This document shows positions 36,659-46,396 of a DNA stretch of 64,000 nucleotides, piece after piece. Every line of letters starts with the position of its first letter. Position 1 is the first letter of the stretch. The stretch is taken from NCBI RefSeq assembly GCF_013391695.1, contig NZ_JACBGH010000008.1, positions 32,626 through 96,625 of the forward strand, read 5' to 3'. The translations under genes were made by a program, and so were the position numbers. The notes under the pieces were generated by a model. The model saw only the letters and a list, made by a program, of their open reading frames with translations, made no database searches and had not been told where the DNA came from. This stretch comes from Thiomicrorhabdus cannonii. Its GTDB lineage: Bacteria > Pseudomonadota > Gammaproteobacteria > Thiomicrospirales > Thiomicrospiraceae.

Positions 36659-38587
36659 ATGCCAATCATTACCTTACCTGACGGTTCAACCAAATCATTT
36701 GATGGCGCAGTCTCAGTCATGCAAGTGGCTGAAAGCATCGGTACGGGGCTGGCAAAAGCCACGGTGGCCGGGCGCGTCAACGGCGAATTGAAAGACGCGT
36801 GTGATTTGATCACGACGGATGCTTCTCTGGAAATCGTCACGCTTAAAGACGCTGACGGTGTACATATCATGCGTCACTCCTGCGCGCACCTGTTGGGGCA
36901 CGCCCTAAAGCAGCTTTATCCGAATGTGAAAATGGCCATCGGTCCGGTCATTGAAAACGGCTTCTATTATGACATCGACATGGAAACCAAAATCGGTCCG
37001 GATGATCTGTTGGTCATCGAAAAGCGTATGCAGGAACTGGCCAAAACCAAATATAACGTTATCAAGAAGATGACGCCGCGCAGCGAGGCCATCGAAATCT
37101 TCCAGTCGCGCGGTGAAGACTACAAATTGGAACTGATTGCCGATTTGCCGACGGAAACCGAATTCGGTTTTTACCACCATGAAGAATATATCGACATGTG
37201 TCGCGGTCCGCATGTGCCGAACATGGGCTTTATCAAAGCGTTTAAGTTGACGCATGTTGCCGGTGCCTACTGGCGTGGTGATTCCAAGAACAAGATGCTG
37301 CAGCGTATTTACGGTGTGGCGTTCGCCAGCAAGGAAGAGTTGGCCGACTATCTGAAAATGATGGAAGAGGCCGAGAAGCGTGACCACCGCAAGCTTGGAC
37401 GTCAGTTGGATCTTTTCCATGTGGAAGACCTAGCGCCGGGTATGGCTTTCTGGCACCCGAAAGGCACCACGCTGTACCGTATTGTCGAAGATTACATGCG
37501 CCAGCAGTTGGTGTTGAACGACTATGAAGAGATCCGCACGCCGCTGATTATGGACCGTGTGTTGTGGGAGAAATCCGGGCACTGGGACAAGTTCAAGGAC
37601 AATATGTTCACCACGGAAACCGAAAACCGCGACTATGCGGTCAAGCCGATGAACTGTCCGGGGCATATTCAGGTCTACAACCGTCAGCTGCATTCGTACC
37701 GCGATTTGCCGGTGCGTATTGCCGAGTTCGGTTTGGTGCACCGTAATGAGCCTTCCGGTACCTTGCACGGTTTGATGCGTGTGCGTTCCTTTACACAGGA
37801 TGATGCACACATCTTCTGTACCCAGGAGCAGATTCAGGACGAAGTGCAGGCGTGTATCGATCTGGTCTTCCAAACCTATGCGGACTTCGGTTTTGACAAT
37901 ATCGCCGTGAAATTCTCCACGCGTCCTGAAAAACGCGTCGGTTCGGATGAAGTTTGGGATCTGGCGGAAACCGCTCTGGAGAACACCTTGAAAAATGCCG
38001 GACTAAGCTATGAGTTGCAGCCGGGCGAAGGAGCGTTCTACGGTCCTAAGATCGAGTTCCAGTTGAAAGATTGTATCGGCCGTGTCTGGCAGTGCGGCAC
38101 CATCCAGTTGGATTTCTCGATGACACAAGCCGAGCGTTTGAACGCGGTGTATGTGGGTGCCGATAACGAGAAACACCATCCGGTGATGATCCACCGCGCC
38201 ATCTTGGGTTCATTGGAGCGCTTTGTCGGTATTCTGGTTGAACACTATGAAGGCAAGTTCCCGACCTGGTTGGCTCCGGTGCAAATTGTGATTGCATCGA
38301 TTGCCGAAGTCCACAATGAATATGTGGGCGATTTCGCTAAAAAATTGAAAAAACACGGGTTTAGAGTCGAAACTGACTTGAGAAATGAGAAGGTTGGGTT
38401 TAAAATTCGCGAACACACTATGCAGCGTGTGCCATATATTCTGGTCGTAGGCGATCAGGAAATGCAAGATGGCACCGTCAATGTGCGTGCCCGCGGTGGT
38501 AACAACCTTGGCAGCTTCGATTTTGATGAATTCCTGAACCTGTTGAATGACGATATCGCTAACTTGGGTCGCATTGTCGAAGCCTAG
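36659..38587 (+). CDS. thrS: threonyl-tRNA synthetase
   Basis: A 642-residue class II synthetase, the usual length. It has the N-terminal TGS domain ([19 protein letters not shown]), the editing domain with [16 protein letters not shown] (near 75) and the zinc-site motif, and the catalytic core with [10 protein letters not shown] (near 335), [13 protein letters not shown] and the C-terminal anticodon domain. It begins the translation-gene cluster thrS-infC-rpmI-rplT-pheS-pheT-ihfA. In E. coli ThrRS represses its own translation through a tRNA-like leader; the short leader here has one hairpin but no obvious anticodon mimic. Confidence 0.98.
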   Translation: MPIITLPDGSTKSFDGAVSVMQVAESIGTGLAKATVAGRVNGELKDACDLITTDASLEIVTLKDADGVHIMRHSCAHLLGHALKQLYPNVKMAIGPVIENGFYYDIDMETKIGPDDLLVIEKRMQELAKTKYNVIKKMTPRSEAIEIFQSRGEDYKLELIADLPTETEFGFYHHEEYIDMCRGPHVPNMGFIKAFKLTHVAGAYWRGDSKNKMLQRIYGVAFASKEELADYLKMMEEAEKRDHRKLGRQLDLFHVEDLAPGMAFWHPKGTTLYRIVEDYMRQQLVLNDYEEIRTPLIMDRVLWEKSGHWDKFKDNMFTTETENRDYAVKPMNCPGHIQVYNRQLHSYRDLPVRIAEFGLVHRNEPSGTLHGLMRVRSFTQDDAHIFCTQEQIQDEVQACIDLVFQTYADFGFDNIAVKFSTRPEKRVGSDEVWDLAETALENTLKNAGLSYELQPGEGAFYGPKIEFQLKDCIGRVWQCGTIQLDFSMTQAERLNAVYVGADNEKHHPVMIHRAILGSLERFVGILVEHYEGKFPTWLAPVQIVIASIAEVHNEYVGDFAKKLKKHGFRVETDLRNEKVGFKIREHTMQRVPYILVVGDQEMQDGTVNVRARGGNNLGSFDFDEFLNLLNDDIANLGRIVEA

Positions 38588-38617
38588 TCTGTTTTTTTGT
38601 AATTGGAGGGTATTACC

Positions 38618-39187
38618 ATCGCAGTGAGAAAACCAGGTGGCAGCCGTGGGGCTCGTCCACAACAACCTGAAGCACCAAAAGATAGAATTAATGAAGCCAT
38701 TACTTCTCCGGAAGTGCGTTTGATTGATGCAGAGGGGGAACAGCTGGGTGTTGTTCCGATTAAGCAAGCGCTACAAGCTGCGATGGAAGCAGAACTCGAT
38801 CTGGTTGAGATTTCTGCAAAATCCGTGCCGCCGGTGTGCCGGATCATGGATTACGGTAAATTCCTTTACCAACAACAGAAAAAACAGCACGAAGCCAAGA
38901 AAAACCAGAAGCAAGTGCAGGTTAAAGAAGTTAAGTTTCGCCCAGGAACTGAGGAGGGAGATTATCAGGTCAAACTACGCAACCTGATGAAATTCCTAGA
39001 GAAGGGAGATCGCGTCAAGGTAACCATTTGGTTCCGTGGTCGTGAAATCACCCACAAGGAACTGGGATTGAAAGTGCTGGAGCGCATTAAGGACGATGTT
39101 CAAGAGGTGGGAACCGTTGAACAGATGCCTAAGATGGAAGGCCGTCAGATGCAAATGATGGTGGCTCCGGCAAAAAAAGGTAGGTAA
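38618..39187 (+). CDS. infC: translation initiation factor IF-3 with a non-standard ATC start
   Basis: IF-3 binds 30S subunits, prevents 70S assembly and rejects non-standard start codons. About 189 residues, with the N domain ([23 protein letters not shown]), lysine-rich linker and C domain ([36 protein letters not shown]). There is no ATG. GGAGGG at 38605-38610 points to ATC at 38618, seven bases on, while ATT at 38612 is too close and GTG at 38624 is the other option. AUU or AUC starts in infC allow self-repression, as in E. coli, so ATC is the best choice. The frame opens at a TTG inside the ribosome binding site. Confidence 0.93.
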   Translation: MAVRKPGGSRGARPQQPEAPKDRINEAITSPEVRLIDAEGEQLGVVPIKQALQAAMEAELDLVEISAKSVPPVCRIMDYGKFLYQQQKKQHEAKKNQKQVQVKEVKFRPGTEEGDYQVKLRNLMKFLEKGDRVKVTIWFRGREITHKELGLKVLERIKDDVQEVGTVEQMPKMEGRQMQMMVAPAKKGR

Positions 39188-39401
39188 TCCCAAACGATTA
39201 CTGCCATTACAACGACTGGGACGTTTTGCAATAAACCGCAATGCGTTACCGGTGCAGCTCCCTCAGTGCTGTTAGTTGTTCCTAGTAAGGCCCCGCAAGG
39301 AGAAATTCAAACGGGGTTAAGTAAGAAAATGAAGTGTGCTCTGAACGAAATGAAAATTTCAAATCCAACAGGGTGAACACTTAAATGCGGAGTTGGATTC
39401 A
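39188..39401 (+). promoter_or_regulatory. rpmI leader, possible L20 autoregulatory region
   Basis: A 214-base spacer between infC and rpmI that could fold: CCCCG (39291-39295) and CGGGG (39312-39316) enclose an AAGGAG, and GCAATAAACCGCAATGCG upstream offers further pairing. In E. coli this position carries the L20-binding pseudoknot that represses rpmI-rplT. I infer the same use from position only. Confidence 0.4.
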
Positions 39402-39599
39402 ATGCCAAAAATTAAAACAAACAGTAGTGCTGCCAAGCGCTTCAAAAAAACCGGTTCAGGCCGTTTTAAGTGCAAACAATCTCACCTACGTCACATCCTG
39501 ACCAAAAAGTCGACTAAGCGTAAGCGTCAGTTGCGTGCTCCAAACATGATCCATGATCATGATGTAGCAATGGTTCGTCGTATGTTGCCTTACGTATAA
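39402..39599 (+). CDS. rpmI: 50S ribosomal protein L35
   Basis: A 65-residue very basic protein: [20 protein letters not shown] at the start is the family signature, and KRKRQLR and the ending MLPYV agree with it. The ATG at 39402 has GGAG at 39389-39392; three extra upstream codons are unlikely. rplT follows 13 bases on. Confidence 0.98.
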   Translation: MPKIKTNSSAAKRFKKTGSGRFKCKQSHLRHILTKKSTKRKRQLRAPNMIHDHDVAMVRRMLPYV

Positions 39600-39612
39600 G
39601 GGAGATTGAGAA

Positions 39613-39969
39613 ATGGCAAGAGTTAAACGTGGTGTCATCGCTCGTCGTCGACACAATAAAGTTCTAAAAGCAGCTAAAGGTTACTATGGCATGCGACGCA
39701 AGGTTTTCCGCGTTGCTCGTCAAGCGGTAATCAAAGCAGGTCAATATGCTTACCGTGACCGTCGTCAGCGTAAGCGTCAATTCCGTCGCCTATGGATCGC
39801 GCGTATCAACGCTGCGGCTCGTATGAACGGTATGACATACAGCCGTTTGATCGATGGCATGAACAAAGCAGGTATTGCGGTTGACCGTAAAGTGCTTTCT
39901 GACATCGCTATCCATGATATGGCGGCATTTGCTGCCATCGCTGAAAAGGCGAAAGCGGCTCTGGTGTAA
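39613..39969 (+). CDS. rplT: 50S ribosomal protein L20
   Basis: A 118-residue RNA-binding protein needed for early 50S assembly, starting [19 protein letters not shown] and containing the family block [16 protein letters not shown]. It overlaps nothing and follows rpmI by 13 bases with GGGAGA before the ATG. L20 often represses its own operon by binding the leader. A terminator is present downstream, before pheS. Confidence 0.98.
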   Translation: MARVKRGVIARRRHNKVLKAAKGYYGMRRKVFRVARQAVIKAGQYAYRDRRQRKRQFRRLWIARINAAARMNGMTYSRLIDGMNKAGIAVDRKVLSDIAIHDMAAFAAIAEKAKAALV

Positions 39970-40014
39970 CAGCTAGCGTTGTGTTGCCGGCTTCCAGTCG
40001 GCAATGACCCATAG

Positions 40015-40060
40015 ATAGGGGGCATGAGTTAGAAACTTAACTTTTGTCCCCTATTTTTTT
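40015..40060 (+). terminator. terminator after rplT
   Basis: ATAGGGG and CCCCTAT pair around a 25-base interior that can fold again (GAGTTA/TTAACTT), followed by eight T. It should separate the ribosomal protein transcript from pheST, though some read-through is usual at this place in gammaproteobacteria. Confidence 0.8.
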
Positions 40061-40083
40061 TGACCCGTTTTATGGGTTCAAAA

Positions 40084-40142
40084 GGTTATAAAACAGGCTA
40101 TTTGGCACCTCAAGACGGCTAAAAGTAACTTGTTTTATAACC
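40084..40142. repeat. 12-bp perfect inverted repeat between rplT and pheS
   Basis: GGTTATAAAACA (40084-40095) and TGTTTTATAACC (40131-40142) are perfect inverted copies 35 bases apart. The loop holds GGCACC and GACGGC. It lies directly before the dispersed element. No pheM-like Phe-rich leader peptide is found here, so a classical attenuator is not supported. Confidence 0.7.
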
Positions 40143-40156
40143 GTTTTTAAGTCGCT

Positions 40157-40180
40157 TAAAAACTCAACAGGCCGGGTAGG
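40157..40180 (+). repeat. dispersed element upstream of pheS
   Basis: Full form with A tract, CTCAACAGGCCGGGTAGG, core at 40165-40175, 55 bases upstream of pheS. Confidence 0.8.
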
Positions 40181-40223
40181 CGGGTTGATTCAGGCGCACT
40201 CCACTTATTCTTAATCGATTTAA

Positions 40224-41234
<1,011 letters not shown>

Positions 41235-41257
41235 TCCTTCCGGGTGAGAACAAGAGT

Positions 41258-43648
41258 ATGAAATTTAGCGAAAATTGGTTAAGAGAGTGGTGCAATCCGG
41301 AGTGGGACACCCATACCTTATCTGAGTCTTTGAGTCTGGCCGGTTTGGAAGTGGATGATATGGAAGCCGTTGCCGGTGAGTTCAGCAATGTGGTTGTCGG
41401 GCAAGTGGTGTCGTTCGAAAAGCATCCCGATGCCGACAAGTTGAATGTCACCCAGGTAGATGTGGGTGAAGACGAGCTGTTGCAGATTGTCTGTGGTGCA
41501 AGAAACGTTGTTGCCGGCATGAAAGCCTGCTGCGCCAAGGTCGGCGCGGTGTTGCCGGGCGATTTCAAAATCAAAAAGGCCAAATTGCGCGGCGTGCCCT
41601 CCAACGGCATGTTGTGCGGCGCGAGCGAATTAGGCTTGCCGGATGACGGCGTGGACGGCTTGCATGTGTTGCCGGCGGATGCGCCGATTGGCATGGATGT
41701 CCGCGAATACCTGCAGTTGAACGACAGCATTATCGATGTGGATCTGACGCCCAACCGCGCCGACTGTTTGAGTGTGGAAGGGATTGCCCGCGATGTCGCG
41801 GCGATCAGTGGCGCTGAACTCAAACAACCTTTTGCAGCGGCGCAATTGACGCATCAGGGAGCCTGCCCGGTTGCGGTTAAGGTGGAAAATACCCCGGCCT
41901 GTCCAAAATATCTGGGCTGTGTGGTTACCGGTTTTGATGCGCAGGCCAAAACCCCTTTATGGATGGTGCAGAAACTGCAGCGCGGCGGTGTGCGTTCCTT
42001 GAGTCTGGTGGTCGATATCACCAACTATGTGTTACTGGAATTGGGTCAGCCGATGCACGCGTTCGATCTGAACAAGCTGCAAGGTGCGGTGCAGGTGCGG
42101 CAAGCCAACGCCGGCGAAAAACTGGTGACACTGGATGAGAAAGAACTGACGCTGAATGCCGATACGCTGGTGATTGCCGACGATTCGGGTGCGATTGCAT
42201 TGGCGGGGATTATGGGGGGCCTGTCCACTTCGGTGACCGACGAAACCACCGCGATCTTTTTTGAGTGCGCGCATTTTGCGCCTTTGGCGATCGTCGGTAA
42301 GGCGCGCCAATACGGTTTGCATACCGATTCGTCGCACCGTTTTGAGCGAGGGGTCGACCCGATGCTGCCGGAACGCGCGCTGAACCGTGCGTTGCAACTG
42401 TTTACCGAGATTGCCGGCGGTCAGATCAGCGAAATCCAGCGTGTCGTCGATGAAGCTCATTTGGCGAAACCTGCCGTCATCAATCTGCGTCGCGAAACCA
42501 TCGGCAAACGTCTTGGTTTGCAGCTTGCAGATACGGAAGTGGAAACGATTTTCAAACGTCTGGGATTCGGTTGCGAAGCCAATGCCAACGGCTGGACGGT
42601 GACCGCGTCGACGTTCCGTTTTGATATGGCCATCGAGGTTGATCTGATCGAAGAGTTGGGGCGCGTTTACGGTTACAACAATCTGCCGGAAACGCCGCTG
42701 TCAGCGCCGATGACGTTGAACGAACTGCCGGAGTCGGAGCAGGAGTTGCATGTGCTTAAAAATGCACTGGTGCAACGCGGTTATAACGAAGTGGTGACCT
42801 ACAGTTTTGTGGACGAAGCCAAGCAGCAGTTATTGGCGCCTGATCTGCCGTATGTGTTGCTGAAGAACCCGATTTCGGATGACATGAAGGCGATGCGCAC
42901 CACGCTGTTCCCTGGCTTGTTGCAGACGATCGCATACAACCAGAACCGCCAGCAGTCGCGTGTGCGTATTTTTGAAAGCGGCTTGGTGTTCTTTAAAAAC
43001 GATACCGATCCGACCGGTGCGACGCAAATCCCGATGTTGGGTGGTGCGATGGTCGGCGGTGTAGCCGATTCCGGTTGGGATGAAATCTCCCGCAAAGCGG
43101 ATTTCTTTGATCTGAAAGGCGATGTCGAAACCTTGTTGCGCATGAGCCATCAGTTGGGCAAAATCCGATTTGAAGCTTGCAGCAACCCGGCTTTGCATCC
43201 CGGGCAATCGGCTGCGTTGGTCAAAGACGGCAAAGAAGTCGGCGTGATCGGTAAATTGCATCCGCAACTGGTCAAGGCGATGGGCGTGAGCGGCGATGTG
43301 TTTATGTTCCAAATCCGTCAGGATGCGCTGATGACCATGGAAGTGCCTGCGGCCAAGGCGATCTCCAAGTTCCCCGAGGTACAGCGCGATTTGGCCTTTG
43401 TGGTTGATGAAGCGGTCGCGGTGCAGCAGTTGCTGGATGCGGTGACGGCGGTCGAGTCGGACATTCTGCAATCGGTGGAGATTTTCGATATCTACCGCGG
43501 TCAAGGGATTGAAGCGGATCAGAAGAGTATCGCCATCACCTTGAAAATGCAGCACATCGAACGCACATTGCAGGACGAAGAAGTCGAGGCGTTGGTCGCC
43601 CAGGTATTGGCATCCGCCAAGACAGCGGTGAATGCGGTGTTGCGTTAA
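41258..43648 (+). CDS. pheT: phenylalanyl-tRNA synthetase beta subunit
   Basis: The 796-residue beta chain: an N-terminal tRNA-binding OB domain ([25 protein letters not shown], about 45-70), B3/B4 editing domains, the core with [20 protein letters not shown], and the C-terminal ferredoxin-like anticodon-binding domain ([18 protein letters not shown]). Length and domains are complete. It lies between pheS and ihfA as in E. coli. Confidence 0.98.
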   Translation: MKFSENWLREWCNPEWDTHTLSESLSLAGLEVDDMEAVAGEFSNVVVGQVVSFEKHPDADKLNVTQVDVGEDELLQIVCGARNVVAGMKACCAKVGAVLPGDFKIKKAKLRGVPSNGMLCGASELGLPDDGVDGLHVLPADAPIGMDVREYLQLNDSIIDVDLTPNRADCLSVEGIARDVAAISGAELKQPFAAAQLTHQGACPVAVKVENTPACPKYLGCVVTGFDAQAKTPLWMVQKLQRGGVRSLSLVVDITNYVLLELGQPMHAFDLNKLQGAVQVRQANAGEKLVTLDEKELTLNADTLVIADDSGAIALAGIMGGLSTSVTDETTAIFFECAHFAPLAIVGKARQYGLHTDSSHRFERGVDPMLPERALNRALQLFTEIAGGQISEIQRVVDEAHLAKPAVINLRRETIGKRLGLQLADTEVETIFKRLGFGCEANANGWTVTASTFRFDMAIEVDLIEELGRVYGYNNLPETPLSAPMTLNELPESEQELHVLKNALVQRGYNEVVTYSFVDEAKQQLLAPDLPYVLLKNPISDDMKAMRTTLFPGLLQTIAYNQNRQQSRVRIFESGLVFFKNDTDPTGATQIPMLGGAMVGGVADSGWDEISRKADFFDLKGDVETLLRMSHQLGKIRFEACSNPALHPGQSAALVKDGKEVGVIGKLHPQLVKAMGVSGDVFMFQIRQDALMTMEVPAAKAISKFPEVQRDLAFVVDEAVAVQQLLDAVTAVESDILQSVEIFDIYRGQGIEADQKSIAITLKMQHIERTLQDEEVEALVAQVLASAKTAVNAVLR

Positions 43649-43720
43649 AGCGGCGCGGTTACGGATTTAAGTAAACAATAACAAAAAACGATAATTTAAG
43701 ATAATTAAGGGATAACCAAA

Positions 43721-44014
43721 ATGACTCTTACAAAAGCGGAGATTGCGGAATCTTTATCTGAGACGTTTGGGTTTAACAAGCGCGAGTCCAAAGATCTTGT
43801 GGAGCAGTTTTACGACCAGATCAGCGAAGTGCTGATTTCCGGTGAGCAGATCAAACTATCGGGTTTTGGTAATTTTGAACTGCGTGACAAGTCTTCACGT
43901 CCTGGCCGTAACCCAAGAACGGGGGAAGATGTTCCTATTTCGGCACGAAGAGTGGTAACATTTAAGCCTGGTCAAAAATTGCGTGCGCAAATCGATAACC
44001 ATGCCGAAGCCTAA
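43721..44014 (+). CDS. ihfA: integration host factor alpha subunit
   Basis: A 97-residue DNA-bending protein of the HU/IHF family, beginning [31 protein letters not shown] and with the DNA-intercalating proline in [29 protein letters not shown]. It forms a heterodimer with IhfB and bends DNA sharply for promoters, replication and recombination. AAGGGATAACC precedes the ATG. The end overlaps the MerR gene by 14 bases, a coupling seen in many gammaproteobacteria. Confidence 0.98.
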   Translation: MTLTKAEIAESLSETFGFNKRESKDLVEQFYDQISEVLISGEQIKLSGFGNFELRDKSSRPGRNPRTGEDVPISARRVVTFKPGQKLRAQIDNHAEA

Positions 44015-44390
44015 TTCGCCACAAGACGTTCAGATTGAGATTGAACTGCCCGATAAAAAATACTTCACCATTGGTGAAGTCGCGGAGCTGTGCGACCTCA
44101 AGTCGCATGTGTTGCGCTATTGGGAGCAGGTGTTTCCGCAGTTGGAACCCAGCAAACGCAGCGGGCGTCGCTATTATCAGCGCAATGATGTCGAGTTGAT
44201 TCTGGAGATCAAGAGTCTGCTGCATCATCAGGGATTCACCATCCCCGGTGCCAAGGCGCGTCTGGCGCAAAACCGCGCCGTGCCTAAAGCCGAAGAGTTG
44301 CCGCAGGAAAAACGCGGCGCTTTGGAGCAGCTGCAAAGTCTTAAATCGCAGTTGCAGTCATTCAGAAATCATATCAAGACGCGTTATTAA
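44001..44390 (+). CDS. MerR-family transcriptional regulator downstream of ihfA
   Basis: A 129-residue protein with a MerR winged helix ([30 protein letters not shown], near 20-50), wing ([17 protein letters not shown]) and a C-terminal coiled coil rich in Q and L for dimerisation. It lacks the effector-binding cysteines of metal sensors. It is the conserved ihfA neighbour found in Pseudomonas and others, whose target is not known to me. Start ATG at 44001 inside the ihfA end; an upstream GTG is possible. Confidence 0.88.
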   Translation: MPKPNSPQDVQIEIELPDKKYFTIGEVAELCDLKSHVLRYWEQVFPQLEPSKRSGRRYYQRNDVELILEIKSLLHHQGFTIPGAKARLAQNRAVPKAEELPQEKRGALEQLQSLKSQLQSFRNHIKTRY

Positions 44391-44415
44391 GCGCGTTGCC
44401 GTAAGGCCTACAAAC

Positions 44416-45051
44416 CTAAACGGTTTTTTCGCATCCTTTCAGAAATAACATGATGGCTTGATTCAAAGCCGTTTCCAGTTCTTGTTCCGCAAGCGATTCG
44501 CCAAACAGCGCCCGTAACACAAAAGGGCCTTTTATCATTTCCAAAAACTGTTGTGCCGCCAATTCGGCATTGAGTAGCTCGATGCGCTGCGCCTTCATTT
44601 GCTTTTCCAGATAACGCGCCAATACCCTGATGGCGGTTTGCGGGCCGTGTCTGTAAAAAATCTTTTGAATCTCGCCCTGATCCAGGTTGTTTTCGCTGAC
44701 CACCAGCCGGTAGATGGCCACCCCGTCGGCAGAGAGTGCGATATGCTGCAGCGTGTGCCCAAAGGTATAGAGGCTTTTCGCCATATCGTCGCTCCACAGG
44801 GCGTCATCGTCGAAAGGAGCGAAAATCTCCTGGGATTTCTTTTTGAAAACCGCTTCAAACAGGCCCAATTTGTTGCCGAACTGGCGGTAAAGCGTGCCCA
44901 GAGAACCGCCGGCCTGGCGCACGATTTCATTAACGCTGGTGGCCGCATAACCGTTTTGCAGGAAAGCGCGTTCGGCGACTTCAAGCAGTTTCTGCTGGCG
45001 CGCGAGGCCGCGTTTGGTCAGAAGGACGGGAGAGGAGGCGGTTGGTGGCAT
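44416..45051 (-). CDS. TetR-family repressor of the divergent RND pump
   Basis: A 211-residue regulator with the TetR helix-turn-helix (LLEVAERAFLQNGYAATSVNEIVRQAGGSLGTLYRQFGNKLGLFEAVF, about 22-69) and an all-helical ligand domain. It diverges from the RND pump genes across 152 bases that contain an AAAGTGTA/TACACTTT palindrome, the likely operator for both. The pair is built like AcrR/AcrAB or MexR-type control. The inducer is unknown. Confidence 0.92.
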   Translation of the reverse strand: MPPTASSPVLLTKRGLARQQKLLEVAERAFLQNGYAATSVNEIVRQAGGSLGTLYRQFGNKLGLFEAVFKKKSQEIFAPFDDDALWSDDMAKSLYTFGHTLQHIALSADGVAIYRLVVSENNLDQGEIQKIFYRHGPQTAIRVLARYLEKQMKAQRIELLNAELAAQQFLEMIKGPFVLRALFGESLAEQELETALNQAIMLFLKGCEKTV

Positions 45052-45147
45052 AGTAACTCGGATGTGACCTAAGGTGAATTGTTCCAGAAAGTTAAAAACA
45101 CTTTTGCGGAATTATAACCTAAATAGACGCCTAAAACCCGCTTGCCA

Positions 45148-45171
45148 AAAGTGTAATGTATGCTACACTTT
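45148..45171. promoter_or_regulatory. palindromic operator in the tetR-RND divergent region
   Basis: AAAGTGTA, eight bases, TACACTTT: perfect eight-base arms centred 44 bases before the adaptor start codon. Size and place fit a TetR-type dimer blocking the pump promoter. Confidence 0.7.
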
Positions 45172-45203
45172 GTTGTCATTATTTTATTTTTTGAGGTTTT
45201 GTT

Positions 45204-46373
45204 ATGCGCCGCACATCCTGTCTGAAAATAACCGTTGGCTGTTTAGGGCTTTGCGCCGCTCTGTGGATGCCGGTCGCTTTTGCCGCCGATAAAACTCAAC
45301 AGGCCGGCTCGCAGGCGCAGCAGGCCATGCCGGTACAGGTGCAGTCAGTCGTCCAGAGCAATCGTATGCTGTTCGCGACCTATCCCGGCCGTGTACAGGC
45401 CTTCCAACGGGTTGAGGTTTATGCGCGGGTTGCCGGTATTTTGCAGTCCAAGTTTTATGAAGACGGTCAGCGCGTCAACGCCGGCCAGCTGCTTTACAAG
45501 ATCGACGATCGCCGCTACCGCGCCGCGGTGAGCCAGGCCAAGGCGCAGCTGCAAAAAGAGCAGGCCAATCTCAATCAGATGCAGCGTGAATATGAACGCA
45601 TCAGCGGGTTGTCGCGCGGCACTGCGATCAGTGAACAGGATGTGGATTTGGCGCTGGCCAATCTGGAGCAGGCCAAAGCCAGCCGTGCCGCCGCCGAAGC
45701 GGCGGTGGAGAATGCGTTGATCGACCTGGATTACACCGAGGTGAAAGCCGAAATCGAGGGGATTACCGGCATCAAGCAACAGGATGTGGGCAACTGGGTG
45801 GGCAGCGATCAGCAAAACGCCGTGTTGACGACCATTACCCAGCTCGACCCGGTTTATGTGAGTTTTGCCTTGCCGGATAGCGAGCGCAAACAGCAGCAGC
45901 GCCTGGCGGCGGCAGGCAAACTCAAACTGCAGCCGATTGGCGAATGGCAGGCCGAAGTGCTTGACGATACCGATCAGGTCATCGCGCGCGGCAAAATGGA
46001 TTTTGTTGACAGTGGGATCGATGCCAAAACCGGCAGTGTCGAAGCGCGCGCCAAGTTCGACAATCCGCAGCAGCGTCTGATGCCGGGTGAGTTTGTGCGT
46101 TTGCGTGTGTCGGTCGGCGAGCGTTTGCACGTGTTTGAAATTCCGCAGAAGGCGGTGATGCAAGTCGGCCATCAGGCGTTTGTGTATGTGGTCAAAGACG
46201 GCAAGGCGGTGTTGGTACCGATTGTCTTGGCGGCCCAGCAAGGTGAAAACTGGCTAGTGGAATCGGGCTTGCAGGAGGGCGATCAAGTGATAGTGGCGAA
46301 CCTCATCAAACTGCGTCCCAACACGCCGGTGCAGGTGATGACAAACGCGGCGCACGCCGAACCCAAACCGTAA
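45204..46373 (+). CDS. RND efflux periplasmic adaptor subunit (AcrA/MexA type)
   Basis: A 389-residue adaptor with signal peptide (ending MPVAFAAD, no lipobox so soluble or membrane-tethered by contact), biotinyl-lipoyl halves (VEVYARVAGILQSKFYEDGQRVNAGQLLYKID), a coiled-coil hairpin (about 95-170) with KAQLQKEQANLNQMQREYERI, and a beta-barrel and membrane-proximal part. It links the inner membrane pump to an outer membrane channel. The region just after the signal peptide is encoded by a copy of the dispersed element. No TolC-type gene follows, so an unlinked channel must serve. Confidence 0.93.
   Translation: MRRTSCLKITVGCLGLCAALWMPVAFAADKTQQAGSQAQQAMPVQVQSVVQSNRMLFATYPGRVQAFQRVEVYARVAGILQSKFYEDGQRVNAGQLLYKIDDRRYRAAVSQAKAQLQKEQANLNQMQREYERISGLSRGTAISEQDVDLALANLEQAKASRAAAEAAVENALIDLDYTEVKAEIEGITGIKQQDVGNWVGSDQQNAVLTTITQLDPVYVSFALPDSERKQQQRLAAAGKLKLQPIGEWQAEVLDDTDQVIARGKMDFVDSGIDAKTGSVEARAKFDNPQQRLMPGEFVRLRVSVGERLHVFEIPQKAVMQVGHQAFVYVVKDGKAVLVPIVLAAQQGENWLVESGLQEGDQVIVANLIKLRPNTPVQVMTNAAHAEPKP
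45289..45308 (+). repeat. dispersed element inside the RND adaptor gene
   Basis: AAAACTCAACAGGCCGGCT, core at 45297-45307, encoding KTQQAGS at the mature N-terminus, a part under little structural constraint. Confidence 0.8.
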
Positions 46374-46396
46374 TTTGCCATTGCTGAGGAAAAGTC

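Noticed and set aside
40071..40121. A 16-codon frame before pheS, considered as a pheM-like leader
   Set aside because: It contains no phenylalanine codons and no ribosome binding site.
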